A stretch of 64,000 nt of DNA, from assembly GCF_900176255.2 (NCBI RefSeq), contig NZ_FXEG02000005.1, positions 682,001 through 746,000 on the forward strand. The letters run 5' to 3'. Position 1 is the stretch's first letter. Each line of letters begins with the position of its first letter. Both the position numbers and the translations under genes were made by a program. Below, piece after piece: positions 24,068 to 32,685 of the stretch. The notes beneath the pieces were generated by a model. It saw only the letters and a program-made list of their open reading frames with translations, ran no database searches and was not told the origin of the DNA. The stretch comes from Mycobacterium ahvazicum (GTDB lineage Bacteria; Actinomycetota; Actinomycetes; Mycobacteriales; Mycobacteriaceae).

Positions 24068-24718
24068 CTATCCGTGGCAAACCTGCAACGCGTAAGCCAT
24101 CGGTTCGCCGCCGCGCGCGTCGAGCTGCGACGAAACCGCGAGCGTCGGGCTCACGAAGTCCTTCTGGATACCGAATTTCGGTAGATTCAGTGTCATCTCG
24201 ACGGTGTCAGGTGCCGTCCTTCTGGCGTGCGTGCCAAGATCCGTTCGGATGTCGGAACCGTCGGATCGGGTGTTGCTGATCGCCAAGTCGTCGCTGCCGG
24301 GTCGCTGGGTCAGCACGGCGAACGGGGTGCCGTTGTTGGCGAGGCGGTAGGTCAATTGATAGCTCGGCGCCGCCGGCAGTGGTTGGGCAAAGTGCACCAC
24401 GAGTCGCAGAACGTCGGCGCGGGGATGGCTCACACCGACCGAGTCCACGACGAGCGCGGGTGGTGGTCTGGTCACCGACTGCATCTGGCAGACAAGCCGG
24501 TCCGGCAGATGCGACCAATCGTCCCGCGAAGGCCGCACCCAGTTGTAGAAGCCGACGATCACGACGGACACCAGCAAAGCCAGGGGTAGCACCGTCCGCA
24601 GACCCGGTGGGACCTTCTGCCAGAACTGCCGTAAGCCGCGGTCCGGCGCCTCGGCATCGACCTTGCCCGTGTGGTGGTTTCCGTCCGGTGACGAGTCGGC
24701 ATCGATCTCGTCGGCCAT
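24068..24718 (-). CDS. Membrane-anchored hypothetical protein (Rv3483c-like)
   Basis: 216 aa: a charged cytoplasmic N-terminus (about 1-40), one TM segment (TVLPLALLVSVVIVGFYNWV, about 42-61) and a beta-rich extracytoplasmic domain with a Cys pair (VCQMQS and LQVCHG). It sits divergently upstream of cpsA, as Rv3483c does next to Rv3484 in M. tuberculosis, and the length fits. Function unknown; the cpsA link suggests a cell-wall role. The 265 bases between this gene and cpsA contain no further gene. Confidence 0.75.
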   Translation of the reverse strand: MADEIDADSSPDGNHHTGKVDAEAPDRGLRQFWQKVPPGLRTVLPLALLVSVVIVGFYNWVRPSRDDWSHLPDRLVCQMQSVTRPPPALVVDSVGVSHPRADVLRLVVHFAQPLPAAPSYQLTYRLANNGTPFAVLTQRPGSDDLAISNTRSDGSDIRTDLGTHARRTAPDTVEMTLNLPKFGIQKDFVSPTLAVSSQLDARGGEPMAYALQVCHG

Positions 24719-24983
24719 GTTTTCCTCCCGAGACCGGTCCGCGACGGTTACGAACCCTAGGCTCGGGGCATCCTAGCCAAAACATGCTGGTAGCGCGAAG
24801 ATCGCCATCGGCGAGTTGGGCGTTTCGCGGGCGTGAGAAGGACCACAGTGGGCCGCCGGGCGCGATCAAAATTGGGGGCTTCACAGCAAGCTACCGCATA
24901 CTTGACCTCATGCTTTTCGCCTCATCACCGCAAACCGCAGATGCGGTATCCGGTGGTGTCCGGGTGAAGGGTCAAGATCTCTG

Positions 24984-26564
24984 ATGGCACGCTCCGGCGG
25001 TGCACATCGCCGCCATCGGGCGGTTCGCCAACCGTCGCCTCTGCGCAGAGGGGTGACGCGGGCGTTCATGACGCTGGTGTCCACCGCGGCGGTGCTGATG
25101 ACCGGCGCCGGCTACTACGTGGCACACGGGGCGTTGGGTGGCATCACCGTTTCCCAGGCGCTGAGTCCCGACGATCCGCGATCCAGCGGCGACAATATGA
25201 ACATCCTGCTGATCGGACTGGATTCGCGAAAAGACCAGGACGGCAACGACCTTCCCAATTCGATCCTCAAGCAGCTGCACGCGGGCGATTCAGATGACGG
25301 CGGCTACAACACCAACACGCTGATCCTCGTGCACGTCAGCTCCGATAACAAGGTGGTCGCCTTCTCGATCCCCCGCGACGACTGGGTGCCGTTCAACGGC
25401 GTGCCCGGGTACAACCACATCAAGATCAAGGAGGCGTACGGCCTCACCAAGCAGTACGTCGCTCAAAAGCTGCTCAACCAGGGGCTGAGCAGCCAGAAGG
25501 AGCTGGAGACCAAGGGCCGCGAAGCCGCCCGGGCAGCGACATTGCGCGCGGTACGCAACCTGACCGGAGTTCCGATCGACTACTTCGCCGAGGTCAACCT
25601 GGCCGGCTTCTACGATCTGGCGCAGAGCTTGGGCGGCGTGAACGTCTGCCTCAACCACGCCGTCTACGACTCCTACTCCGGCGCCGACTTCCCCGCCGGG
25701 CCGCAACGGCTGGATGCCTCCGAGGCGCTGGCCTTCGTCCGGCAACGTCATGGGCTGGACAACGGCGACCTGGACCGTACCCACCGCCAGCAAGCCTTCA
25801 TCTCGTCGGTCATGCGAGAGCTACAGGATTCCGGCACCTTCACCAACCTGGACAAGATGAAGAGTTTGATGGCCGTGGCCCGCAAAGACGTCGTGCTGTC
25901 GGCCGGCTGGGACGAGGACATGTTCCGCCGCATCGGCGAAATCGCCGGCAGCGCAGCGGCGAACCAGGTGGTATTCCGGACGCTGCCGGTGGTCCGGTAC
26001 GACAACATCGGCGGGCAGGACGTGAACATCGTCGACCCAGTGGCGATCAAAGCCGAGGTCGCCTCGGCGATCGGCGGCGACAGCCCGACGAGCTCGTCCC
26101 CGACGACCGCCGCCAAGCCCAATCCGTCGACCATCGTCGACGTGGTCAACGCAAGCAGCACAAGCGGTCTCGCCAGCCAGGTGTCGCGCACACTGAAGAA
26201 GTACGGCTACACCGCGGGCACAATCCGCGACCGCAACTGGTTCGATCCGAGCAAGACATCCATCCAGTACGGCGCCGGCGCCGAGGCCGATGCGCAGAAC
26301 CTGGCGAACCTGCTCAGCCTGGACGCCCCCAAGCAGCCCGACGCCGGCGTCGAACCCGGACACGTCCGGGTGACCGTCGACACCAGCTTCACGATGCCGA
26401 CGCCGGACGAATCGATGGACGACTCGTACTCGTCGTCGTCCTCGTCGTCGTCCACCACGACGTCGAGCAAGAGCAGCTGGAATTACGGCTATGGCACCAG
26501 TACCTATCCGACACCCGATCAGGGCAAGCCGATCGACGGTGGCGGCGTTCCGTGCGTCAACTAG
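24984..26564 (+). CDS. cpsA: CpsA, LytR-CpsA-Psr family cell-wall ligase/virulence protein
   Basis: 526 aa. A basic N-terminus precedes one TM helix (about 31-53). The LCP domain (about 70-360) has the signature NILLIGLDSR, DTLILVHV-type strand TLILVHVSSDNKVVAFSIPRD and FVRQRHGLDNGDLDRTHRQQ with the Arg residues that bind the polyprenyl phosphate. A LytR_C domain follows (IVDVVNASSTSGLASQVS..., about 375-440), then a Ser-rich tail encoded by a TCG/TCC run. LCP enzymes transfer arabinogalactan to peptidoglycan; M. tuberculosis CpsA also blocks LC3-associated phagocytosis. Starts at ATG 24984. Confidence 0.92.
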   Translation: MARSGGAHRRHRAVRQPSPLRRGVTRAFMTLVSTAAVLMTGAGYYVAHGALGGITVSQALSPDDPRSSGDNMNILLIGLDSRKDQDGNDLPNSILKQLHAGDSDDGGYNTNTLILVHVSSDNKVVAFSIPRDDWVPFNGVPGYNHIKIKEAYGLTKQYVAQKLLNQGLSSQKELETKGREAARAATLRAVRNLTGVPIDYFAEVNLAGFYDLAQSLGGVNVCLNHAVYDSYSGADFPAGPQRLDASEALAFVRQRHGLDNGDLDRTHRQQAFISSVMRELQDSGTFTNLDKMKSLMAVARKDVVLSAGWDEDMFRRIGEIAGSAAANQVVFRTLPVVRYDNIGGQDVNIVDPVAIKAEVASAIGGDSPTSSSPTTAAKPNPSTIVDVVNASSTSGLASQVSRTLKKYGYTAGTIRDRNWFDPSKTSIQYGAGAEADAQNLANLLSLDAPKQPDAGVEPGHVRVTVDTSFTMPTPDESMDDSYSSSSSSSSTTTSSKSSWNYGYGTSTYPTPDQGKPIDGGGVPCVN

Positions 26565-26582
26565 CGGCGATCGCAGGCACCT

Positions 26583-27374
26583 TCAGGCGTGCGTGCCGCC
26601 GTCCATCCGGATCTCGGTGCCCGTGATCCAGGCTCCGTCGTCGGAGACCAGCATCGCGATCACGCCGGCCACCGCCTCGGGTCCGGCCATCCCCGCGCCG
26701 CTGGATTCCGTCGTGGTCGGCAGGATCGGCATCAGTCGGGGAAACAGCGTCCAATCAGCGTCCTTCGGAATGTATCCGCCGGTGGCATCGGTGATTCCGG
26801 ACTTGATGCTGCCCGGCGCGACACACGTGGCACGCAGACCGTCTTTCGCATACTCCAGCGCCAACGCATGGGTGAAGGCCTGGATACCCCCCTTGCTCGC
26901 GGCGTAGGCCGCCATGTAGGGGTGGGCGAACGACGCCGATGTCGAGCTGAAGTTCACGATCGCGCTGCGCGAATTCGCCAGTAGTGCCGGCAGTGCTTCG
27001 CGGACCACGAGGAAGGTGCCGGTCAGGTTGACGGCGATGATCTGGTTCCACTGGTCCAGGGTGGTCTGGTGGGTATGCCAGGCCCGCAGCATGCCCGCCG
27101 CGTTGACCAGCGAATCCAGGCCGCCGAGCTGCTCGACCGCCCAGCAGACGCCGTCGATGACCGAGTCCTCGTTGCCGACGTCGATCGGCACGGTGGTGAG
27201 CCGCTGCGCCGTCCCTGCCTCCTCGGCGCCGGCCTGGGTGTTGCTGAGACCAGCGGCCGAAATGTCAGCAGCTACCACGCCGGCGCCCTCGCTGAGCAAC
27301 CGCAGCGCGGTGGCCTGGCCGATCCCCGATGCGGCGCCTGTCACCAGGATCCGCTTGCCCTCGAGTCTGTTCAT
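26583..27374 (-). CDS. Short-chain dehydrogenase/reductase (second gene of the SDR operon)
   Basis: 263 aa from ATG 27374, set by GGAG at six bases; the frame opens slightly earlier. It has cofactor motif TGAASGIG, the acidic residue after strand 2 (AADISAAG) suggesting NAD(H), NAAG, catalytic Ser in NFSSTSAS, YAASKGG, and PGSIKSG. It follows the other SDR by 22 bases and is probably cotranscribed from a KstR-controlled promoter, which would suggest a sterol or related polycyclic substrate. It is convergent with cpsA. Confidence 0.88.
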   Translation of the reverse strand: MNRLEGKRILVTGAASGIGQATALRLLSEGAGVVAADISAAGLSNTQAGAEEAGTAQRLTTVPIDVGNEDSVIDGVCWAVEQLGGLDSLVNAAGMLRAWHTHQTTLDQWNQIIAVNLTGTFLVVREALPALLANSRSAIVNFSSTSASFAHPYMAAYAASKGGIQAFTHALALEYAKDGLRATCVAPGSIKSGITDATGGYIPKDADWTLFPRLMPILPTTTESSGAGMAGPEAVAGVIAMLVSDDGAWITGTEIRMDGGTHA

Positions 27375-27396
27375 CTGCTTCTCCAAGACCACTCCG

Positions 27397-28242
27397 CTAG
27401 ACCACTCCGCGCAACGCGTCCTCGCCGAACATCTGCACCATCATCGAGGAGTAGTCCGGGCCGCGGCGCAGGATGTGGCCGCCGTCGACGTTGATGCACT
27501 GTCCGGTGATCCAGTTCGCCGCGTCGCTGAGCAGGAACAGCGCCAGGTTGGCGACGTCGGAGACCTCGCCCACCCGGGGCAGCGGCGTGCACAACGCGTA
27601 GTCGCCGCTGATCTCCGGGGACTGAATGACGCTGGCATCAACGAGATCCGTGCGGATCAAGCCCGGGCGAATGCTGTTGACACGCACCCAGGACGGCCCG
27701 AGTTCGTCGGCGGCCAACATCATCATGTGGTCGATCGCCGACTTGGTGACGCCGTAGGGTCCGAACCATCGGTGGGTGTTGCTGGCCGCGATCGAGGAGA
27801 TTCCGACGAACGAGCCGCCGCCGCCACGCACCAACTCACGACACACGTGTTTGAGCACATACATGGTCCCATTGACGTTGAGGTCGACGGTGTTTCGCCA
27901 AGCCTCCGAGTCGGTGTGGGTGATCGGCCCGATGGTCAGCGAGCCGCCCGCGCAGTGCACCGCGCCGTTGAGCCGGCCGTGCCAGGCCGTCGCCGCGTCG
28001 ACCGCACGGGTCACCTCCTCCTCGCTGGTGACGTCGGCGGGCTCGTAACGGATCGCCCCGCCTTTGCCCGCGCTGTCGGCCAGCGCCTGGACCTCCTCGA
28101 CGGCGCCCGCCAACCGGTCGGCATTGCGGCCGACGATCATGACGGAAGCCCCGGCCGCGGCCAGCCCGGCGGCCACACCTTTACCGATTCCACTGCCGCC
28201 GCCGGTGATCACATACGTCCGGTCTTCGAAAGATAGCTGCAC
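27397..28242 (-). CDS. Short-chain dehydrogenase/reductase (first gene of the SDR operon)
   Basis: 281 aa from GTG 28242. It has TGGGSGIGKG, Arg after strand 2 (VGRNADRL) which favours NADP(H), CAGGSLT in place of NNAG, catalytic Ser in GISSIAAS, YGVTKSA and PGLIRTD. The C-terminus is longer than the minimal SDR fold. It begins 17 bases from a KstR-type box at 28259-28272, so it heads a probable sterol-induced operon with the next SDR. I do not know the substrate; a hydroxysteroid or its breakdown product is the inference. Confidence 0.88.
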   Translation of the reverse strand: MQLSFEDRTYVITGGGSGIGKGVAAGLAAAGASVMIVGRNADRLAGAVEEVQALADSAGKGGAIRYEPADVTSEEEVTRAVDAATAWHGRLNGAVHCAGGSLTIGPITHTDSEAWRNTVDLNVNGTMYVLKHVCRELVRGGGGSFVGISSIAASNTHRWFGPYGVTKSAIDHMMMLAADELGPSWVRVNSIRPGLIRTDLVDASVIQSPEISGDYALCTPLPRVGEVSDVANLALFLLSDAANWITGQCINVDGGHILRRGPDYSSMMVQMFGEDALRGVV

Positions 28243-28258
28243 GAGGGCCCTCTCAAAC

Positions 28259-28272
28259 TGGAACAGGTTCTA
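28259..28272 (-). promoter_or_regulatory. KstR-type operator before the SDR operon
   Basis: TGGAACAGGTTCTA fits the KstR pattern TnnAACnnGTTnnA exactly. It ends 17 bases from the SDR start on the minus strand. KstR is the TetR repressor of the cholesterol regulon, released by a sterol CoA thioester. Confidence 0.75.
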
Positions 28273-28354
28273 GCTATAGAAGCATGCAGCACCAGCGGCG
28301 AATATCGCTACCCCGGGTCTCGTTAGGCGGCCGCCCCGGCTGGGGCGGCGGCTA

Positions 28355-29290
28355 CTACGGCTGATCGCGGCGAGCGATCTTCGTCGGCTTCGCGTTACGC
28401 CAGTCCTCGACGTGCGGCGGCTGGCCGACCGGCCACCTGTTCTCGTTGAACGCGGCCCAGTGCGCGTGGCCCAGCAGGTGGACGTGGAACGCGTGCCGCA
28501 GCGCCTCGGTATAGCCCATCGCGTCGGAGGCGGCGTTTACCGAATCCTTGATCAGCAGCGACGCCATCGTGGGCCGCTCGGCGATACGCCGCGCGAATTC
28601 CAGTGTCTTTTCCGCCAATTCGTCGACCGGGAACACCTTGGAAACCATACCCAGTCGGTGTGCTTCATCGGCGTCGATCGAATCACCGGTCAGCAGAAGC
28701 TCTTTAGCCTTACGCGGTCCGAATTCCCAAGGATGGGCATAGTATTCGACACCCGGCATGCCGAGCCGCACGGCAACCACATCGCTGAACTTCGCATTGT
28801 CGGCCGCGACGATCAGATCGCACGCCCAGATCAGCATCAGGCCCGCCGAGATCGCGTTGCCCTGAACCTGGGCAATAGTGATCTTGCGCAAATCGCGCCA
28901 GCGGCAAGTGTTTTCGAAGAAATAGTGCCATTCCTGGTGGTACAGCTTCTCCATGATCGGCTCGAGGGTGGCCCCGCGTGACCGGAAGCTCGGGTGCTGC
29001 CCGGGCCCGGGTGCACGCTCGGCCAGCGCCTGCTCGGAGCCCAGGTCGTGGCCGGCGGAGAAGTTCCTGCCGCGTGCCGCCAAGATCACCACGCGCACGG
29101 TGTCATCGGCCTCCGCGCGGCCGAACGCCTCGTCGAGCTGGACCAGCAGGCCGCGGCTCTGCGCGTTGTGGGCCTCGGGCCGGTTAAGCCAAATCCGCGC
29201 GATGCGGCCCTCGTCGAGGGTCTCGTAGGCCACCAGCTCGTCGGCGCCGGAGTTGGCCGCAGCGGCGTCGGCTTGCTCGGAGACTGTCAT
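28355..29290 (-). CDS. Enoyl-CoA hydratase/isomerase family protein (long form)
   Basis: 311 aa, longer than usual crotonases (about 260). RIWLNRPEAHNAQSR, VVILAARGRNFSAGHDLGS (first oxyanion strand), IAQVQGNAISAGLMLIWACDLIVAAD and FSDVVAVRLGMPGVEYYAHPWEFG show the fold. The usual catalytic Glu pair positions read SDVVA and MPGVEYY, so the chemistry may differ. A 30-residue insert near 110-140 (SFRSRGATLEPIMEKLYHQEWHYFFENT) and a C-terminal tail account for the extra length. An inverted repeat 31-60 bases upstream may be its operator. It sits upstream of the two SDR genes on the same strand. Confidence 0.85.
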   Translation of the reverse strand: MTVSEQADAAAANSGADELVAYETLDEGRIARIWLNRPEAHNAQSRGLLVQLDEAFGRAEADDTVRVVILAARGRNFSAGHDLGSEQALAERAPGPGQHPSFRSRGATLEPIMEKLYHQEWHYFFENTCRWRDLRKITIAQVQGNAISAGLMLIWACDLIVAADNAKFSDVVAVRLGMPGVEYYAHPWEFGPRKAKELLLTGDSIDADEAHRLGMVSKVFPVDELAEKTLEFARRIAERPTMASLLIKDSVNAASDAMGYTEALRHAFHVHLLGHAHWAAFNENRWPVGQPPHVEDWRNAKPTKIARRDQP

Positions 29291-29320
29291 TGCGCCACCT
29301 CGTTCGTCGTTGAATGCGCT

Positions 29321-29350
29321 TGTTTACACATTACGGCGAGTGTGTAAGCA
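29321..29350. promoter_or_regulatory. Inverted repeat upstream of the long crotonase gene
   Basis: TGTTTACACA, ten bases, TGTGTAAGCA: arms match in nine of ten positions. It lies 31 bases before the crotonase start and fits a TetR/FadR-type operator. It does not match KstR or KstR2 consensus sequences as I know them, so another regulator is implied. Confidence 0.55.
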
Positions 29351-29397
29351 ACTCCGCGTCGGGTTGGTCGCCACCGGTCGAGCTGCGGCCAGCCGAG

Positions 29398-30363
29398 CTA
29401 CGGCCGGTCGAGAGCGGCGGCCAGGAGGGCGGCGGCGGATTTGAGCAAGCCCAGCGAGCGGGCCAGCTCGGCGTTCTCTTCCTTCAGCTGATCAAGTTCG
29501 GTGACCTCGTCGGTGGCGACGGTGCCCTCGCTGCGGCGGGTCCGCTCGTGCACCGTCTCGGTCAGCGTGTTGCCGAGCGTGTCGGTGACCGCCCGGATCG
29601 CCATCCGCTCCATGTCATGGCGCCCGTGCACCGCCGCGACCGCACGCGTCTCCTCGAGGTGCCCGGCCCCGTTGACCGCGACCGGCGGCACCGCTCGCAA
29701 TTGCTGCCGCGCCATCTGGGCGGCCCCCGGCTCTGCGCCGGATGCCACCGCATGGGGCTGCTCCAACAGATGGTGCAGCTCGGCTTCGTGCTGTTCAATC
29801 TCCGATTCCCGCTCGGCGAGCCGCGCTTCGTGCTGCTCGAACTCGGCCTCCTGCTGACGAAGCTCAGACTCCCACTGGTTGAGCTCGGCTTCCCGGCGGC
29901 GAAGCTCGGACTCCCGCTGGGCGAGCTGCGCCTCATGCTGCGCGACTTCGGCCTCGTGCTGGGCGAATTGCGCCTCGCGCTGCGCGACCTGGGCTTCCCG
30001 ATAGCGAAGCTGGGCGACCTGCTGAGGAAGCGGCGTTGCCCGGTGGGCGAGCTGGGCCTCCTGGTGGCGAACTTGTTCCCCGTGCTTGCGGATTTCGACT
30101 TCTTTCCGGCGGACTTCGGATTCGTGCTCGTGCAGCATCGCTTCCCGCTGGGCCAGCTCGGCTTCCCGCTTCTTGAGCCCCCCGTCGCGGTTGCGCAGCT
30201 CGGCGTTGCGGTGACGAAGCTCGGCGTCCTCTTCGATGTGACGGATCAGCTCTTGCTCAACCAGGTCGATGAACAGGTCGACTTCTTGCTCGCTGTAGCC
30301 ACGTTTCCCAATACGCGCCCTGGAGAACGCGACATTGTGAACATCGGCCGGCGTGAGAGCCAT
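29398..30363 (-). CDS. DivIVA/Wag31-like coiled-coil protein with an IS3 OrfA-like tail
   Basis: 321 aa. Residues 1-50 (LTPADVHNVAFSRARIGKRGYSEQEVDLFIDLVE) match the DivIVA N-terminal membrane-binding domain of Wag31. Residues about 51-200 are a long Glu/Gln/His-rich coiled coil with a repeating 7- or 14-residue unit (AQREAQ, AQHEAE, ELRRREAE). After a linker, the last 27 residues (ENAELARSLGLLKSAAALL...DRP) resemble the C-terminal leucine-zipper tail of IS3-family OrfA proteins. Wag31 organises polar growth; a paralogue without other domains could be a polar scaffold. It is a single gene, divergent from Rv3489/otsA. Confidence 0.82.
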   Translation of the reverse strand: MALTPADVHNVAFSRARIGKRGYSEQEVDLFIDLVEQELIRHIEEDAELRHRNAELRNRDGGLKKREAELAQREAMLHEHESEVRRKEVEIRKHGEQVRHQEAQLAHRATPLPQQVAQLRYREAQVAQREAQFAQHEAEVAQHEAQLAQRESELRRREAELNQWESELRQQEAEFEQHEARLAERESEIEQHEAELHHLLEQPHAVASGAEPGAAQMARQQLRAVPPVAVNGAGHLEETRAVAAVHGRHDMERMAIRAVTDTLGNTLTETVHERTRRSEGTVATDEVTELDQLKEENAELARSLGLLKSAAALLAAALDRP

Positions 30364-30960
30364 TGTTCTTCTCCCGAAGTCTTAGATGTCAACGCAACGC
30401 CAAAATGCGGCGCACTGCGGCTTAGGATAATGCCTTTGTCGCGATGACATCCTGGTTTGCCTTTGAACAACTGGACATCAGTCAGTAGACAGACAGGTGC
30501 GGCCCTGCGCAGGCTATCGCGAAACGAGCCCCCGGCACTACCCTCAAGCCACGTCTTTCCACGTCGCAACCGTGATCGTGCTGGCGTCGGTGCACCTCGC
30601 GGCGTCACCCGGCCGGCAATTGAGACCGGGGTGGATCCCGCCGGATGGCCCGGTGCCTGAGCCGCCGCGAACGTTCGCCAGGACGCCCCGCGGAATCGTC
30701 ACCCGGAAGCCGGCGAATGCGAATCTTCGGATTTAACTCCGGCGCTTTGCGTTGCCCTCCGGCGCGGCGCCCGCGACCGCATCTCACCAAGACGAAGATT
30801 CGGTACTTGTTAACGATTCCAGTTCTTTGCATGAACAAATGACTGCGCCCGGGTTTCGACCCGGTGCGCGGCACGAGCAAATCCGGTCCCGCGGTCGGCC
30901 GGGCTCCCTCGCCGCACCGGACTCCTGCAGGCCGATATCGGCGTCGCATAGAGTTGTCTC
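30364..30960. other. 597-base intergenic region, no gene recognised
   Basis: Several short frames exist but none has a ribosome site, signal or plausible composition. The only clear structure is a small hairpin CCGGGT-TTCG-ACCCGG near 30849-30864. Promoters for the divergent DivIVA-like gene and for the Rv3489/otsA pair must lie here. Confidence 0.6.
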
Positions 30961-31125
30961 ATGCCTACGAAATCTGACCCTGGCGAAATCGGCGATGTCG
31001 AGCCGCTGGCCGACAGCACCGCTAACCAGGCCAGGCGAGTCGTCGCCGCATACGCGAACGACGCTGACGAGTGCCGCGTTTTCTTGTCCATGCTCGGTAT
31101 TGGACCGGCGAAACTCGACGCATAA
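30961..31125 (+). CDS. Small conserved protein (Rv3489 orthologue)
   Basis: 54 aa, hydrophilic: MPTKSDPGEIGDVEPLADST then a helical half ending FLSMLGIGPAKLDA. Its stop TAA (31123-31125) abuts the otsA ATG (31126), the same tight pairing I recall for Rv3489-otsA, so translation is probably coupled. No domain or function is known; it could regulate trehalose phosphate synthase, which is inference. Confidence 0.8.
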   Translation: MPTKSDPGEIGDVEPLADSTANQARRVVAAYANDADECRVFLSMLGIGPAKLDA

Positions 31126-32607
31126 ATGGCTCCCCGGGGAAGCCAGCGCTCGACGACCTCAGAGTTCGGGAATTCCGACTTTGTGGTGGTCGCTAATCGG
31201 CTGCCGGTCGATTTGGAACGGCTCCCCGACGGCACCACAAGTTGGAAACGCAGCCCCGGCGGCCTGGTCACGGCCTTGGAGCCGCTACTGCGCAAGCGCA
31301 GCGGGGCGTGGGTCGGGTGGCCCGGCGTCGTCGACGACGAAGTCGACGTCGACGATGAGCCGGTAGCGCAAGACGAGCTGCAGCTGCACCCGGTACGTCT
31401 GTCCTCCGACGACGTCGCCCAGTACTACGAGGGGTTCTCCAACGCGACGCTGTGGCCGCTGTACCACGACGTCATCGTCAAGCCGATCTACCACCGCGAA
31501 TGGTGGGACCGCTACGTCGAGGTCAACGAGCGCTTCGCCGAAGCCACCTCCCGCGCCGCCGCGAAGGGCGCGACGGTCTGGGTTCAGGACTACCAACTGC
31601 AGCTGGTCCCCAAGATGCTGCGCACCCTGCGCCCGGATCTGACCATCGGCTTCTTCCTGCACATCCCGTTCCCACCGGTCGAGCTGTTCATGCAGATGCC
31701 GTGGCGCACCGAGATCATCGAGGGCTTGCTGGGGGCCGACCTGGTCGGATTTCATCTGGTCGGTGGCGCCCAGAATTTCCTGTTTTTGTCCCGGCAACTG
31801 GTCGGTGCCAACACCTCGCGGGGCGCCGTCGGGGTGCGGTCGCGGTTCGGCGAAGTGCAGCTGGAATCCCGCACCGTCCGGGTGGGCGCCTTCCCCATCT
31901 CCATCGACTCCGGCGCTCTTGACCAGGTAGCCCGGCACCGCGACATCCGGCGCCACGCCAAGGAGATTCGCGCGGAGCTGGGAAACCCGCGCAAGATCCT
32001 GCTCGGGGTCGACCGGCTCGACTACACCAAGGGCATCGACGTCCGGCTGAAGGCCTTTTCGGAGTTGCTCGCCGAGGGACGCATCAAGCGTGACGACACG
32101 GTGCTGGTCCAGCTGGCCACACCAAGCCGCGAACGCGTGGAGAGCTACCAGATTCTGCGCAACGACATCGAACGCCAAGTCGGCCACATCAACGGCGAAT
32201 ACGCCGAAGTCGGGCATCCGGTGGTCCATTACATCCATCGCTCGGTTCCCCGTGACGAGCTCATCGCGTTCTTCGTGGCCAGCGACGTCATGCTGGTCAC
32301 TCCGCTGCGGGACGGCATGAACCTGGTGGCCAAGGAGTACGTCGCCTGCCGCAGCGATCTCGGCGGTGCGCTGGTTCTGTCCGAATTCACCGGCGCTGCA
32401 GCTGAATTGCGACAGGCATACCTGGTCAACCCGCACGACCTCGAGGGCGTCAAGGACGCGATCGAGGCGGCGCTGAACCAGCCGGCCGACGAGGGCCGCC
32501 GGCGGATGCGATCGTTGCGGCGCCAGGTGCTTGCTCATGACGTGGACCGTTGGGCACGATCATTTCTCGATGCGCTCGCAGAGGCGCATCCGCCGATTAC
32601 GAAATAG
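31126..32607 (+). CDS. otsA: Trehalose-6-phosphate synthase OtsA
   Basis: 493 aa, a GT20 glycosyltransferase joining (A/U/G)DP-glucose and glucose-6-phosphate into trehalose-6-phosphate in the cytosol. Motifs are VVANRLPVD and SPGGLVTALEPLL at the N-terminus, VWVQDYQLQLVPKMLR, FFLHIPFPPVELF, GVDRLDYTKGIDVRLKAFSELL and VTPLRDGMNLVAKEYVACR. It makes the glucosyl donor pool for trehalose, needed for mycolate carriers and osmoprotection. The N-terminal 12-residue extension (APRGSQRSTTSEFG) is typical of mycobacteria. It follows the Rv3489 orthologue without a gap. Confidence 0.96.
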   Translation: MAPRGSQRSTTSEFGNSDFVVVANRLPVDLERLPDGTTSWKRSPGGLVTALEPLLRKRSGAWVGWPGVVDDEVDVDDEPVAQDELQLHPVRLSSDDVAQYYEGFSNATLWPLYHDVIVKPIYHREWWDRYVEVNERFAEATSRAAAKGATVWVQDYQLQLVPKMLRTLRPDLTIGFFLHIPFPPVELFMQMPWRTEIIEGLLGADLVGFHLVGGAQNFLFLSRQLVGANTSRGAVGVRSRFGEVQLESRTVRVGAFPISIDSGALDQVARHRDIRRHAKEIRAELGNPRKILLGVDRLDYTKGIDVRLKAFSELLAEGRIKRDDTVLVQLATPSRERVESYQILRNDIERQVGHINGEYAEVGHPVVHYIHRSVPRDELIAFFVASDVMLVTPLRDGMNLVAKEYVACRSDLGGALVLSEFTGAAAELRQAYLVNPHDLEGVKDAIEAALNQPADEGRRRMRSLRRQVLAHDVDRWARSFLDALAEAHPPITK

Positions 32608-32685
32608 CGCCGGACCCATGGTGCTGGTGCCGAAACGCTGTTTTACTCGATGCAGCGTATTGGGAAAGCCGGAAGGGAGGGCACT

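Noticed and set aside
27016..28236. 406-codon frame opposite the two SDR genes
   Set aside because: Spans two good SDR genes on the minus strand; no motif of its own.
30645..30842. 65-codon frame in the gap upstream of Rv3489/otsA
   Set aside because: Arg/Pro-rich, no ribosome site, no homologue recognised.
31285..32538. 417-codon frame opposite otsA
   Set aside because: Same codon-bias artefact; the otsA motifs on the plus strand are complete.
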